A stretch of DNA of 64,000 nt from Paragordius varius (GCA_964247055.1 OZ176050.1:11594001-11658000), one strand, 5' to 3'. Shown: positions 26,138 through 39,279, numbered from the stretch's first letter. The notes: generated by a model from the letters alone, not told the origin. Translations and numbers: made by a program.

Positions 26138-27190
26138 CGCTAATAAAAATTAAATAAATATGCCAAAATATCTAAATAAAATTTTGTTTAACACTTGGAT
26201 ACAACACACTCATTTTAGTCCTTCGATTCAAATTGGGGTAATTGGATACCCCAAGCCTGTTTAAAATCAAATACTTAAAAAAGTATGGAAGGAAGGAATC
26301 GAAACCATGGCAAAATTTTGCACTTATATAACATTAATAAACCGAAATATATAAAAAATTTTATTCAAAATTTTTTGATATTACTTATTTTAAGCTAATA
26401 CAGAAAGGTAAAAATTTCGTCAACGTGACATGTGTGAGGTAATATTAAAAACAATACAAATAAACCGCTTTTTCTATATCTATCAATGTTAGATGTAATT
26501 AAAATAAAAAATTAGTTTTATTACCCTTAAAATTAAATGAAGACAATATTTTGCAAAAATTTTGTGAAATAAAAATGGCGTCGAAGTAGTTTGATATAGA
26601 ACCTTTTTTTCAAAACAAAATTTTAGTCAGATATTTTGGCATATTTATGTAATTTTTATCAGGATAGAAGCATAAATTTAAATTGAGACCGTTTCCCTCA
26701 GTAGTTTTTTAAAAATATAAATTTAAATTTAGTCTGGGGTATTTAGATACCCCAATTTGAATCGAAGTGTTAAAAAAGTTCCATGTCAAACTACTTCGAC
26801 GTCATTTTTGATTTACAAAATTTTTGCAAAATATCGTCTTCATTTATTTTTAAGGGTAAAATTACAGATAATTATTTATTTATATTACATCTAACATTGA
26901 TAGAAATAGAAAAAGCGGTTTATTTTCACATGTCACGTTGACTATATTACCTTTGGGTTTTTGCTTAAAACGTAATATCTAGTATTTTTGAATAAATTTT
27001 TTTATATATTTCTGTTTATTAATGTTATATAAGTGCAAAATTTTGCCATGGTTTCGATTCCTTCCATATTTTTTAAATTTAATTTTAAACACGCCTGGGG
27101 TATTTAACTACCCCAATTTAAATCGAAGGACAAAAATGAATGTGTTGAATTCAAGTGATAAAATGAATTTTTAAAATATTAAAATTTCAC
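26138..27190. repeat. Large compound inverted repeat at the 5' edge of the SECp43 gene
   Basis: The left arm (about 26160-26600) is the reverse complement of about 26770-27190. The arms share CCTTCGATTCAAATTGGGG, ATCGAAACCATGGCAAAATT, AAACCGCTTTTTCTAT and CAACGTGACATGT with their complements. A second, smaller inversion is nested inside it: ATATGCCAAAATATCT at 26160 reappears inverted near 26625. The arrangement looks like two inverted copies of one MITE-like unit of about 520 bp. The right arm ends about nine bases before the ATG of the next gene. No coding frame is present. Confidence 0.8.
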
Positions 27191-27198
27191 GCATTCAC

Positions 27199-30100
27199 AT
27201 GGCCATGTCTGAAGTCGAAGTGGAACCTAGTGAAAACAAGAGTTCTCCGAAATCGGAGGAAATCGAATATAAAATTTTTGTTAATGATATATCTCAAGAT
27301 GTTGATAGTGCAACCCTATATTTATGCTTTGCTCGAAGATATGCATCCTGTACAGGAGCTAAAAGTTATTTTTTTCCTCATATTTAGTAATTAGAGATTT
27401 GGAAGGTTGTAACACTGGTTATGGATATGTACGTTTTAGTACAGAAACTGATAAAGATCGAGCTATCTCTGAGATGGATGGATACTTAGGTTTGGGCGGA
27501 AAAGCTATATCAATTAAGGATGCCACAAATGAAAAGTTGGTATTTTGTATTTCTTCCTTAAACTTTTGATTTCAAGCTCTTTTAGCGAGAAGACCATTTA
27601 AAAATAAATTTAAAGCCAACTTTTATATAAATTTTTAAAATTGTTTTCTATATTTTTAAATAAAAAATAAATCTTGTCAACAAAATTAACTTTTTAGCTA
27701 ATAATGATATTGTTCAAACTAAATTGATTATTTTTACATTTAAAATTGGAACTACTGGGACGGTAATTTTTTATAATGTGTAAAGCCATAACCAAAATTT
27801 ACAACCGTTTCGGTTTCCATATACTTAATTTATTTTTAATTTTTTTACATAAATGTAAATAAAAAGAGAAAAGATTCCGGAAGACCCGAATAAACATATG
27901 GCGAAGCCACAACCTGCTGCTCTGCCACCACCTATTATATATCAAGTAATTTATTTGTCTGTTATTAATCCTTTTGACAATAATCCATTAAGTTTTTGAG
28001 ATTAAAGTTTTTTCTACCGCCCTTTTAAGCATATTTTCCGCCACCAAAATTAAAAAATACCAAATACATATATTTTCTTAATTTGGAAAAATATGTTTTG
28101 TACAAAATATTAATTAAATTATGTATACCATATTTGACCTTACAATATTATTAATGTCTAGATTTATCCCTATGTGTATCTATTTTATTTACTATATACC
28201 ATTTATTTTTAAGGGTTATTTATTAAGTAATAAACGCCCATACGTAATTATTTTAATGCGGCCCGCATAGCCATTTGTGTGGAGTATCCCTGTTTTAACC
28301 GATCTAAATACTTAATCACTGAACCATATATAAATGTATAGCCAAATTTACATTTTTTTGTTTTATCCTTAATATATGGACATTTAATGATAGAATCCTT
28401 ATGTGATGGTTCCCAATATGTTTTATGCCTCGATTCCCCCACCCAATATAGCGATGGCTGGAAAAAAGGGAATTAACTCTGCCCTACACATGCCTTATTA
28501 TCAAAAGTATGGAAATTACGCCAGTGCAAAAGGTAAAATATTTTTTATATTTAATTTTGATGTTCCCAATATCACACAGTTTTATCTTATTTGTTGGTTT
28601 TTATCTAATAATCAACTGAATTAAACCCATACAACATCACTAAAAATTAAAATTATAAAAATAAAACGTAATTAAAGACTAATTTTTTTCATAGAGTCAA
28701 TCATGTATTTTTTACCTTTTCAAATATAACCTATAGTTTTAAATTGCGAAAAGAGTATTATGAACGTAAATTATATTTAAAATATAATTTTAAGACAATA
28801 TATAGAAAAAACTTTGTAATAATATATTTGTTATTTAGCTTACGTTTTGTCTTTATAATTTTTAATTTTTACCTTATATTTAGTGAGTTTTGCTGAGGCC
28901 GCTGAAAAAGCTGCACGAAAACGATATCTGAGATCAAATATGAACAATCCTCAACTATACCCCATACCTGCTGAAAATGAAGATGTAAATTTCTAATAAT
29001 TACATTTTTAATACATTTAAATTTTAGTAAAACTAAGTTATCAGTTATTATACTACTTTTATATGATTTTTTACAAATATTTACGCACACCACGATTCAT
29101 GTATGTCATTTTTGATGTGTTTTAGTGTAAAGAAATGGATGGATATGATAATTTATCGATATAATTTTCATGTTTTTCTAACATTCAATTTTATCTTTTC
29201 ATCAAATATTAGCTCAGTGAACTGGTTAATTATTATCCGGCGTTTGATGCTTCCCTTTTGGAGGACCAAAATTTATTTAACCTCTCGAATTCAGCTGCTA
29301 TAAACACAGATCAATCTACTAAGAATAACGTAAACTCCCTGCAACAAATTGTTTTGGTTGATCCACTGTCCCGTGCTATAGTGGATTCCGAAATGTTGGC
29401 TAAACTGCATCACAAAATAACTTTACAACAGGAAGAAGAACAAAGACTGATGGAAAGCCATCAAGAATATTTAGCAGAAAACAACCAAAATCAGAGGTAC
29501 ACAATATAGTTTATTTTAAATTTGAAGACTTTTTTAATTTATTTTATACATAAAGATCTGAGTTGACTAAAATAATCACTTAAATTTATGTAAAATAATT
29601 TTGTTTTTTGAATAGTAATCTAAGTTTTATAGTTTGCGTAATTTTTCAAAGATATTATGCCCGGTTTTATGTTACATACATTTTTAATATGTATTAAGTG
29701 AGCAAGATACTACGAACCCAGATTTAACTCAAAATGTCAACCCTGAAATTGCCCCAAGCTTAAACGAACAATTTTATGACATAAAAGCTTTGGTTGAGGA
29801 AACGTTAAGTCCTCCTTCATTGACAGATCTTCCTCTCATACCTATGGGTAATTTAGTACAGCAAATCAATACTTCGGAATTGATAATTAAATATCTTATA
29901 TTTTTGAAATTTTATTATTTTGGGCATAATTTTAGTTTGTGTTTTTCGAGAAATGAGTATACGAATTAAAATTTATATTTTCGGTATTTAATTAACTCAA
30001 GATAACTGACAATCTCTATTTATGATTGAAAAAAACTATTTGTTTTTAATTCGGATACGCTTAATTGATATTAGTTGTTGATTATATCTTCCTTGCTGAG

Positions 30101-30334
30101 TATTTCATTAATCAATTATAATTTTAGGTTTTTTAAAAGTTTTAAAATAATTTTAATGGATAATTTTTTTAACATTCTCATTAATAATCTATCATAGGTG
30201 GGAATCCGCTCATTGATAAAATCAACGAAGAATATATGTTATCCCGGTATGGTGAAGTGTTTGAGAGTTTTGAGCGTGCTAGGTGGTGTCCAATCAATCC
30301 AGAAACTAACGAATTTTTATTATTAGATTGTTAG
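27199..30334 (+). CDS. TRNAU1AP: SECp43 / tRNA selenocysteine 1-associated protein, single-RRM form
   Basis: Predicted 399-residue protein in eight exons: 27199-27364, 27388-27539, 27874-27945, 28394-28532, 28884-28984, 29213-29496, 29699-29847 and 30198-30334. The total is exactly 1200 nt with stop. SECp43 binds tRNA-Sec and supports selenoprotein synthesis. Residues ~22-105 are one RRM: YKIFVNDISQDVDSATLY, then RRYASCTGAK, TGYGYVRF (RNP1) and GYLGLGGKAI. These match the second RRM of SECp43 (LYEFF...YPSC, GYGFVKF, VGLGSKPVRL). The C-terminal exon has NEEYMLSRYGEVFESFERAR and WCPINPET, matching [24 protein letters not shown] of vertebrate SECp43. The middle (exons 3-7) is low complexity. Intron 1 is only 23 nt; the others are 148-448 nt. 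The usual first RRM is absent, and the large inverted repeat lies directly upstream. Confidence 0.85.
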
Positions 30335-31041
30335 CATCAAATATTTATTTTTTTCCCATTCAGTTTATGTAAATTTAAAAAATAAATATATAACTCATGT
30401 TTTTTCATGTTTGCATCATATATTCATATTTTTATAGGTTGTTAATTAAAATAGTTTTTAAGTTTTCTGTTTTATTTTAAATAATCAGGATATCATACAT
30501 AAATGTTTGTGAAAAATAACTTACAAAAGGTATTATTAGTTTATTGACATATTGTTGGAAGAAGTTATTTAAACGAGTGTATTTCTAATTTTGTATTTAG
30601 AAATAATTGGATATAAAACAATTTTCAAATTAGCCATTTGAAAAATTAAACTTGATTTAAAAACGGTAGTATTTTATCAGTGAAATATAAGCAGGACAAT
30701 TTTTTGGAAAACACGGATACCCATTCTACCTCAATCAACCTATATATTTGATATATGCGCTTAACATAACGGATCCCCTTTTCAGACTCTGAACATAACG
30801 CCACTCTATGTAAAAATGATGATTATAAATAGCAACGAACAAAAAAGCATCAGTTGGAAAAAAAATTAAATTATAATCGGGAATGTTTAAAATTCCTTGG
30901 AGTTTATCGATTTTTTCATCGCATGATTTTTTGTTAGAATGCGAAATAATGTCACCAAACTTGATCTATAACTTGAAATATAAAAACGGCTTTTAGGCTA
31001 TTATAAAGTGTAGGCCCATTCATCAATAATGGTTTAATTTC
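30335..31041. other. Intergenic, nothing identified
   Basis: AT-rich spacer, including the presumed 3' UTR of the SECp43 gene. Confidence 0.5.
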
Positions 31042-31308
31042 ATGGATAATGATAAGATAAGCGAATTAGCCATAGGGGCCGCCACCCTATGGTTTAAGAT
31101 ATTTAAGACATATTGTGCCACAGTTTCAAATATAGACCCATATATTTTCAAATCTATAGGTATTTGTCTATTAGGCATCGTTCATAGACCTCTTTATGAA
31201 CTTGCCCTTGAATTCGACCCAATATTTCATAAAACATATTGTGCTATTTACGATCAAGCTGTTTGTAAACAGTTTATGTTACGCCCTAAAAATCAATCTG
31301 CTCAATAA
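31042..31308 (+). CDS. Small hypothetical protein, 88 residues
   Basis: A single-exon frame starting MDNDKISELAIGAATLWFKI and ending MLRPKNQSAQ. I do not recognise it. The composition is balanced, with four Cys and several aromatic and charged residues, unlike the Ile/Asn/Lys-rich random ORFs around it. Much of it looks helical, and the middle (residues ~35-62) is moderately hydrophobic. A near-repeat is visible: TLWFKIFKTYCATVSNIDP and FDPIFHKTYCAIYDQ share the F-K/H-T-Y-C-A pattern. It lies between the SECp43 and tryptophanase-like genes on the same strand. It could be real or one exon of a longer gene. Confidence 0.45.
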   Translation: MDNDKISELAIGAATLWFKIFKTYCATVSNIDPYIFKSIGICLLGIVHRPLYELALEFDPIFHKTYCAIYDQAVCKQFMLRPKNQSAQ

Positions 31309-32000
31309 ATTTAAATGGCTACAATCATGACTTTTAAATATTTTAGAAGTATTAATTCTAATTTAATTTAGCGTAAATGTAGAATTAAACTTTTTAAATT
31401 AGCCACAATTAAAAATACGCCTCTGTATGAAAAGCTTTAAACGCCATAACAGAAGCCATATATATTTATTCAATCATCATATTATTATATTTATGAATGC
31501 GCTAATAGTTAGGCGCTTGGCCACTAAGTATATCACATAAAAATATACGTTTGCGATTAAAGCTTACTTACACTCCTGGTCACATGTTTCTATCATCCGT
31601 ATTTCATTTATAAATAGGTGTCAATTATGGTGTTTAGATTAACTAGTTAAATTCCGCTTTGAAATAATTACGGACAAAACTATATTTATATAAATATCTT
31701 TAATAAATCTCGATCTTATTAACAATTTCTCTAAAATAAATTAAAAAATCATTCAAAGGAAGAAACAGTCAATAAGCGATTTTGAAACCACTATTAATAT
31801 ATCGCAGAACCATTCACTATTTATTTAAAATTCCACTTAACTTACCTCCAATTTATTCAAAAGGTTAACGAATCAAAAATTTATATATATTTCATAAGGT
31901 AAAAATCAGTGTTAACAATCAATAATTATTTAATATATAGGCTTAGACTTATTTAATTAAATAAAATCAAAGTAATGCTTTTTTATCAAGCATAATTATT
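31309..32000. other. Intergenic upstream of the tryptophanase-like gene
   Basis: AT-rich spacer of about 690 bp. No gene is seen; it presumably contains the promoter of the following gene. Confidence 0.5.
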
Positions 32001-32776
32001 ATGATAGATAATAATGATAATCATGTATATAAATTTGAACCATTTAAGATAAAAATGGTGGAGCCTATTAAGATGACGAGCAAAGAATATCGTTTATCTG
32101 CTCTGAAAAATGCGTTTTACAATCCATTTCAACTGAAAGCTGAGGATATACTCATCGATTTATTAACGGATTCAGGCCTTTCAGCCATGAGCTCTTACCA
32201 ATGGGCTCGCATGATGGAAAGTATAAATATTTTTCATCATATATATGTGTTAGAGATTGAAATCGAAGTTTTCGGTCGAATCGGTTGTTTTTTGGTGAAA
32301 GGATTCTGATCTCTATTTGATTAAAGATTACAGACACTTCAATTATTTTAATCCATGTAAATTAAAAGCCACAATAAATATGTTTAAACAAAAAATTTAG
32401 GGTGCATTTTTATTCAAAAGTAAGTAAAATTAAATAAAAAGCTTCTTAAAAATTAAGGTTAACATTGAAGTATTTATGTTTTGGCCGTTTTCTTCCAAAA
32501 AACCTCAGAGTCCGGTTTCCCTAAAACGAATCCAGTTCCGATCCCCGCTATTTAATTATAAAAAACACTTAAAAATAGGTCAAGATGCTTATATGGGTTC
32601 ATCAAGCTTTTCCAAGTTCGTAAACACTGCAACTCATGTGACGGGATTTCAAGAAATCATCCCAACTCAACAAGGCAGATCGGCTGAAAGAATTTTGTTT
32701 CAGGGTTTGGAGTTAAGAAAGCATCACATTGTAATCTCTAATGGCTTTTTCGATACCACGAAATGTGCCTTAGGTC

Positions 32777-32828
<52 letters not shown>

Positions 32829-34577
32829 TATTAAATTTTAATAGTGTGGTTGAAAAAACTAATGCCTTGGAAAATGAAAGCCTAGACTATTTTTTGAACA
32901 AATTAATTTTGATGATGAATTTCATAAATCTATTGTTATGTTATATCATAATCAGATTGTATTGGGTGTACAACTCTAGAATATCCTGAAGTCCGAACAA
33001 AAACTAATAAAACATCAAAATTTATGGGTAACATGAACGTGGAAAAATTCAAATCGTTTTTGCAAGGTTAAATTTTAATAAAATCGAAAATTAAGCCACC
33101 TCTTTCATTTTTTGATTTAATGTAAAAAAACTTTTTCCGGGCTAAAAAAACGATTGTTACAGAAACATTCTCGTTTTAGCCTTGGAAATATTAGATTACT
33201 TATATACCCTTTAATGCAGATTTTTACAATGAATATGAATACTAATCGGAATTAAATTACTTTATATTAATATTTTTTATTTATGGGTTTAATTAATCGT
33301 AAAATTACAAAATTAAATAATAAATCTCCGATAATAGTTAGAATTGTTATACCGTAACCGCGAAAATAAAGTGGTAATGTTTACAAAAAGAAGAGATATA
33401 AAATCAACATCCTTTTTACATTAAAATAAACTTATGGCATTGTAAATTTTTATTTTATGAGAATTTACTATACATCCGATAGCTTTTGACACATATTTTT
33501 TAAAAAATTTATTAACCACAAGTTTGTTATTTATAGGACCCGAACAATATAGAGTAAATCTGTGCATTATGTGCATTACCAATTCGCACTTTAATGGATT
33601 TCCCGTTTCCCTTGAAAACGTTGCCCAAATCTCCGAACTCTGCAAGCATTATAAGATATGTTTTATCCTGGATGCTTGTCGGTTTGCCGAAAACATTTAT
33701 TTCAACAAACGCTATGAGGCTGCGTGTTTTGACAAGTCACTTATAGGTAAGAAACGTTAATTTTGTATTTAAACAAACGGTATATATATTGAAGCTTATA
33801 ATATTGAGAAAGATCTTGAGGTAAACAACTATGTTAAATTTTAATATATTATTGCAAATGATAAATTAGTAGTATAAGATAGGCTTATTACGAAGGTATT
33901 GTAAAAAGCAATGATTTAATTTTTTTTAAAATATCGATGTTTTATACACTATAAATGATGGGTTCAGTGGTGATTGTATTTAAAAAATTATCAATAATTT
34001 TGCACTGATTTAATATGATATTGTAATATTTTTAATTAGTTGAAGCGCTGTGAAATGGTTTCGCCATTATTTTTTTCTTTGCGAATCTTTCCTTCATATC
34101 GGAAAAAAGAATATATATTTTAAGCGGTTTTTCGTTTCTCATAAAACTTAACCGACTTCGATTCAAAGTAGTACTGTAGTTGTGCAATCTAAAGATATCT
34201 AAGGTTAGAGAAATTAATTTTTCAAAAAGTGTTTTTTACTGTCCCAATATTTAAATTATTCAAAAATATTTCTTAATTTTTCACATTTTTTCTATTTCAT
34301 GAGCATTTTTCATACACCAATTCTATTTGGTAATAATCATTTCAGCACTATAAATCCTAAGTCGTTCGTTACAATACATAAAATTTAGAATTTTTTGCTT
34401 AGAAATTTGCCGCGAGATGTTTTCCTACGCTGATGGTTGCTACATCTCTATGAAAAAAGACGGCCTTTGCAACACAGGTGGATTTCTAGCTCTTAAGAGC
34501 TTTGATTTAGCCCAAAAGTGTCGCGAAAATATAATTTTGAATGAAGGATTCCCAAACTATGGCGGTTTAACTGGTAA

Positions 34578-34624
<47 letters not shown>

Positions 34625-37150
34625 TATCCGTTAAATATTTTAACAAACAAATTAGAAAATTTGATTTCTCTGTATTAGGACGAGACCTTGAAGCAATGGC
34701 ACAAGGATTGTTAGAAAGCATTTCTGAGGACTTGTTATCCTACCATTTCAATTTAGTGGAAGATTTTGGAGCTCTTCTTGATCGTTTAAATTTACCCGTG
34801 ATATTACCAACTACAGGATATTCCGTATTTGTAAATGCAAGTGATATATTCCCTGCAATCAATAGATCGGAACACCCTGCCTGGTCCTTAGTTTGTGCCT
34901 TATATGTGGAAGGCGGGATTAGAGCATGCGAAATAGGTAAGCTTAGAATATATTCAGGAGTAAACCTTGCAATAATCTTAAATATGATTTTAATGGACAC
35001 TAATGCAATTATAATGTTAATTAATTACGGATTATACGTATTAACATTATTATTTAAAATTAATAATTGTATAAAAATTATTGTATAAAAAATATTTTAA
35101 TTATTTTAAATTAATATTTGTATCAACAGAAAGAGTGAATATTTAAGAGCGATAGCATTTACGGTCACAAATAAAAAAAATTTATTTTTTGGCCATTTAC
35201 AAATATTTTGATAAAAAAGATACGGCAGATCTCATATGATTCTTGCGTTACTTTTTTAGTTTTGAGGGTTATCAGTCATTAATTTAAAGCATTATTAAAT
35301 TTTTATAATTGAATCCAAAAATCGTAAATTTGGCGCCTATTATAATAGATTTTTTAAGTAGGAGCCCGAAATTTTTTATATATATATATATAATATATAT
35401 TTGGCAAACTTATCAGTATTTCGTCCAAAATTGACGAGTCATGAGCCATTGTGTAAATAAACGCAAACAATCTATGATTAAGCGATAAGTTGTTTAATTT
35501 ATGTTGATTTTTATATCCAAATCCTTTTATTTAAAAAATGCAAATTATGAATATTAATCTTATAATATTTGTTGGACCGTTTTTTAAGTCATTGGTAATT
35601 GGATGTCGCTAAAACACAGAATCGGATTTAGAAGCACCAAATTTTCTTTTGAAATGAAAAATTTAAAGTAAATTTGGTTGCGAACAAATTTTTGTTTATA
35701 TACAATGGTAAAATGTTTCATGTTTTAAAAATTTTGATGGATTTTATTTTTAAAGGAAAATATGCTTTTCCAAAATACGATTTTGATGTGATCGTATAGC
35801 ATTAATATAAAACCTCGCCCTATACTGGTTTTTGCCTTATTTAAAGTGTCCCTATCAACGATTCACTTTTTCTTGGATTTAGCTACTCTGCTAAAGTGTT
35901 ATTAGCATTAAAAGCACTAGTTTTTGGGGCAATTATCATCTAAAAGCACCATGATTAACCATAATATATTGAGAGATTGTTTTAAATGTGGAAAGCGCAT
36001 TTAAGTCATTGTAAAAAGCTGCAAAGATAAACCAAACCTTCTAGACCACCGGTAATCAAACCGCGGACCACGGGCCGCATGCAGCTCTTAAACTGTTTTT
36101 TATGACCCTATTCTTTTTTTAGCTATTTTATGGATTATAAATATCTCCATATATATCTAACAGCTATGTAATTGTTTTTTATTGTAAGGTGCACGGCCCC
36201 TGAAACACAAAAAATATTATATTCGGCACTTTTAAGAATTCAGTTAAATCTACTGTTCTAGATGCTTTATTAGTTAATATAATATTGATTGTGGTAGAAT
36301 TGTTGCCTTTATTCAATATATCTATTAAGCACTAACTCTTGCTTTTTTTGAATATGATTTGTAGAAAACAACCAGTTTTCTGTACTTACCGACATTTATG
36401 AATATAGTTATAATTATTAATAACCATGCAAAATATTTAGGAAGTGTGATGCAAGTTCCTGGTGATTACAATAGACCTCGATTGATACGGTAATATATAT
36501 GAAACCTTTTATTAATATTTATTGTATTATTTATTCTACAAAATGTTGATGGTATCTTACTAATATCTAAAAATATCAAAAAGCTTCCAAATTCACAAAG
36601 TTAAATCATAAAAAATATTTTTTATTTGAATCAAATGCCTGTGATTTATAAATGTCAAATATTTTTGCCTTTAAATACCAGGGTTTAAATTCATTTATGA
36701 CGAAATTGAGCAGCAAAAATTAAAAAACTTTGCTTAAAATAAAAAAACACAGACAAAAAAACTCCTTATAGATACATAATTTCCAAAAAATAATAAATAA
36801 AGCTTTTGACATTTACGCTATGCCTTTTTATGTCTATCTAAAGATTTTCGATTCCAAGAAGAGTCTATACTGCGTCTCACATTCAGCATGTTGCTGATAC
36901 GTTAAAATATATTGCCGATAATAGAGACATGTTTGGTGGCTATGAAATTATTGAAGAAAGCGATATTTTGCGTCATTTTACAATAAAGCTTCGGCCAAAA
37001 ATACCTTATATTTTAACGGCCAGTAAAAACAGCGCAATGACATGGAATGAAATCAAATTGAATAACACATTAACTAAAAGAAATTCTTCAAACTTGGAAA
37101 CAAAGGAAATTGATATTAATATAGATAAAAAGTCTCTGATTTTAACTTAG
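32001..37150 (+). CDS. Tryptophanase-type PLP beta-eliminating lyase with eukaryotic introns
   Basis: About 490-500 residues (E. coli TnaA 471). Exons: 32001-32220, 32579-32773, ~32886-32965, 33537-33746, 34403-34573, 34679-34936, 36441-36489 and 36844-37150. The start gives [15 protein letters not shown] and [11 protein letters not shown]. Family blocks follow in order: [34 protein letters not shown], then [14 protein letters not shown], where the second Lys aligns with PLP Lys270 of E. coli TnaA. Then [32 protein letters not shown] and [10 protein letters not shown]. Isoleucine in EIGS and histidine in LRHF match tryptophanase (Ile396, His463) rather than tyrosine phenol-lyase (Arg381, Phe448). 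The predicted reaction is tryptophan to indole, pyruvate and ammonia, probably in the cytosol. The frame between exon 2 and exon 3 is not resolved: roughly 15 residues at 32845-32885 do not join cleanly. All other splice joins are in phase. Confidence 0.88.
32782..32825. repeat. (TA)n microsatellite in intron 2 of the lyase gene
   Basis: About 21 TA repeats starting eight bases after the splice donor. A similar run lies in intron 5, also just after the donor. Confidence 0.95.
34579..34621. repeat. (TA)n microsatellite in intron 5 of the lyase gene
   Basis: About 20 TA repeats just after the donor at 34574. The short intron (105 nt) is nearly half microsatellite. Confidence 0.95.
36040..36095 (+). 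mobile_element. Solo end of the hAT family, inside intron 6 of the lyase gene
   Basis: The segment GGTAATCAAACCGCGG followed by GGGCCGCATGCAGC matches the GC-rich end of the two complete hAT elements. No matching second end or target duplication was found nearby, so it is a fragment or old relative. Confidence 0.5.
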
Positions 37151-39279
37151 AACATCAGTAATTTATTATATAAAAACACTAACGCATTGTAATTAACCAA
37201 TAAATATGTTAATAAGCTATTTAATTAGTTTACATTTGAAGAACTAAATTAACTTCATGAACCATACTGTGAATAATATCAAAAATAGGTCGGCTTTGGA
37301 AACATAATTGATATATGCCTTAAGCATATAATAGAGAGAACATTTGTTGAAAAAATTAATACGAGATATGGGTTTTAAAGTTATGCCATGCGTGAGTCGA
37401 ACCCCGACCTTCATTATTTACTTGTCCATCAGCCATGGGCAGGTTAGTGGTTAAAGCTTTTTTTGGTGCTCAATACAATTTGAGTTCTAAATGTTTGGAA
37501 ATAAGAAAGAAGACACTCTATGATAAATATATTCATTTTATGTTAAATATATATATTTAACAAAACATTTTTATGTATAAAAACCCTAGTACATAATAAC
37601 CATCAACATGCAATATATGATCAAATTTAATATCCAGAAAACATGTGATATCACATCACAGATATTCGTAATATCTTAGTCGATTGATGTATTTCAAAAA
37701 TTATACTCAATTGTTTATTTCTTTCTGCTACAATATGATCGTATGTATAAAACTAATTGTATGCCATCCTGTATTTACTATTAATTAGATAGCTTAAACT
37801 CTTTATCCTCAATAATTAATGATGATTCTTATATCAAATTTAACATTCACCGATAACAATGAGACTGATATTGAAGACGACCTTAAAAAATTTAGGTATA
37901 CAATAACATACTTAAAACAACAAAACACAATAAGATTGATTAAAAGCAACATTCCTTAATTAGCGATAATAGCATTTGTTTGCGACATCCTGCATTCAAA
38001 TGACATATCACGGGGTACACAAAAATATCCTAGATATTCTGAATGGACCATTATTCTCATTGTGCTTTTGTTTTGGGGTCTAGGAGTTATTTAAGAAAGA
38101 TGTTTTCCGTTTTATGGTAATTGCTTATCGAAAAATTAGCGAACATTTGCTAAATATAATTATGTAGTTGAAAAAGCTTATATATATATATATCATTTAT
38201 ATAAAACAATAAAATATTTTTCCAAAAATGTGGGACACTGATGATGGGATGTTGTTTATAAAAGATGAACCATTGTTTCGATTCCTAGCCTTGAAAAATA
38301 CCTGCTATGATAAAAAAATACTAGCATAAAACTATTGCACAATTTATTATTTCATATATTATTGTTTTGGTATCATTGAATAGAGCGAGGTGTCTAAATG
38401 CCTTTCAAATTAATTACAGGTATATACATAAATAAATTTAAAGATAAATAAATAAAATATCTTTTAATAACAATGCTGACTGGAAAAGTACTGTGCCAGT
38501 GTGTATAAAATATTAATATTAAATAAGGTGCGATATAGAGGTTATTAATCAATTTCTGTGGGAGAAAAAAAGATATGCGCGATGTATATCAATAAGCTAT
38601 AAATATATTAATTAATAAAATTCAAAATATATTGCACATTTTTCACTATATCGAAAAATCAATCCTCACATAATTTTGACATCATGACCACAATTAACAA
38701 AAATAATATAGGTTTGTCGAGTATGGTATATTAGGAACGTGGAATGATAAATAAAACTGACTTGATAGACTAGAGAAAGGAAAGAATAATGTTGTTTATC
38801 AAAGTTTCCTAAAAATTAGTTGACATTATCCCGATTTCATTTGTAAAAATTTATGTGTAAAAGCATTTTTTCATTGCATAGCACATAAATGGGCTTGATA
38901 TACAAGTTTAAGGGGTTAGGTTATATATTTTCGAGACGGAAATATGTATGATAAGGAATGTTTGGAATGGGTCTTTCAATGAGATCATTTGAGAAATGAA
39001 GGTAGGATATTATTAGAGACAGAAATTCGTCAACACATTGAGTGGGATATTTCTTACGGATTTAGATTATGTCTGGAAATTCGTTATAACATGTTTTTTA
39101 TTTTTTAAAGATCCGATCTGCATAAAAGCTAATCACAGTTTAATCGCTTGTTTATATGCATTTTCCATATTTTTCATGCGCCACTTTTAATAGCTGTACC
39201 GGCTGTACCGTTTGATATTATAGCAAACAACCAATCGGTTTAACATTTCTATTATTCATCTTTGGCCTATTATTTGTTA
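37151..39279. other. Convergent intergenic region between lyase and UNC-13 genes
   Basis: About 2.1 kb between two genes that face each other. It must hold both 3' UTRs. Nothing else is supported; a T-arm-like sequence near 37390 was rejected as a tRNA. Confidence 0.45.

Noticed and set aside
37380-37450. T-arm-like sequence (GGTTCGACTC on the minus strand) suggesting a tRNA or tRNA-derived SINE
   Set aside because: The T stem does not pair well, no matching acceptor stem or anticodon arm is found, and an A-box-like stretch lies on the other strand.
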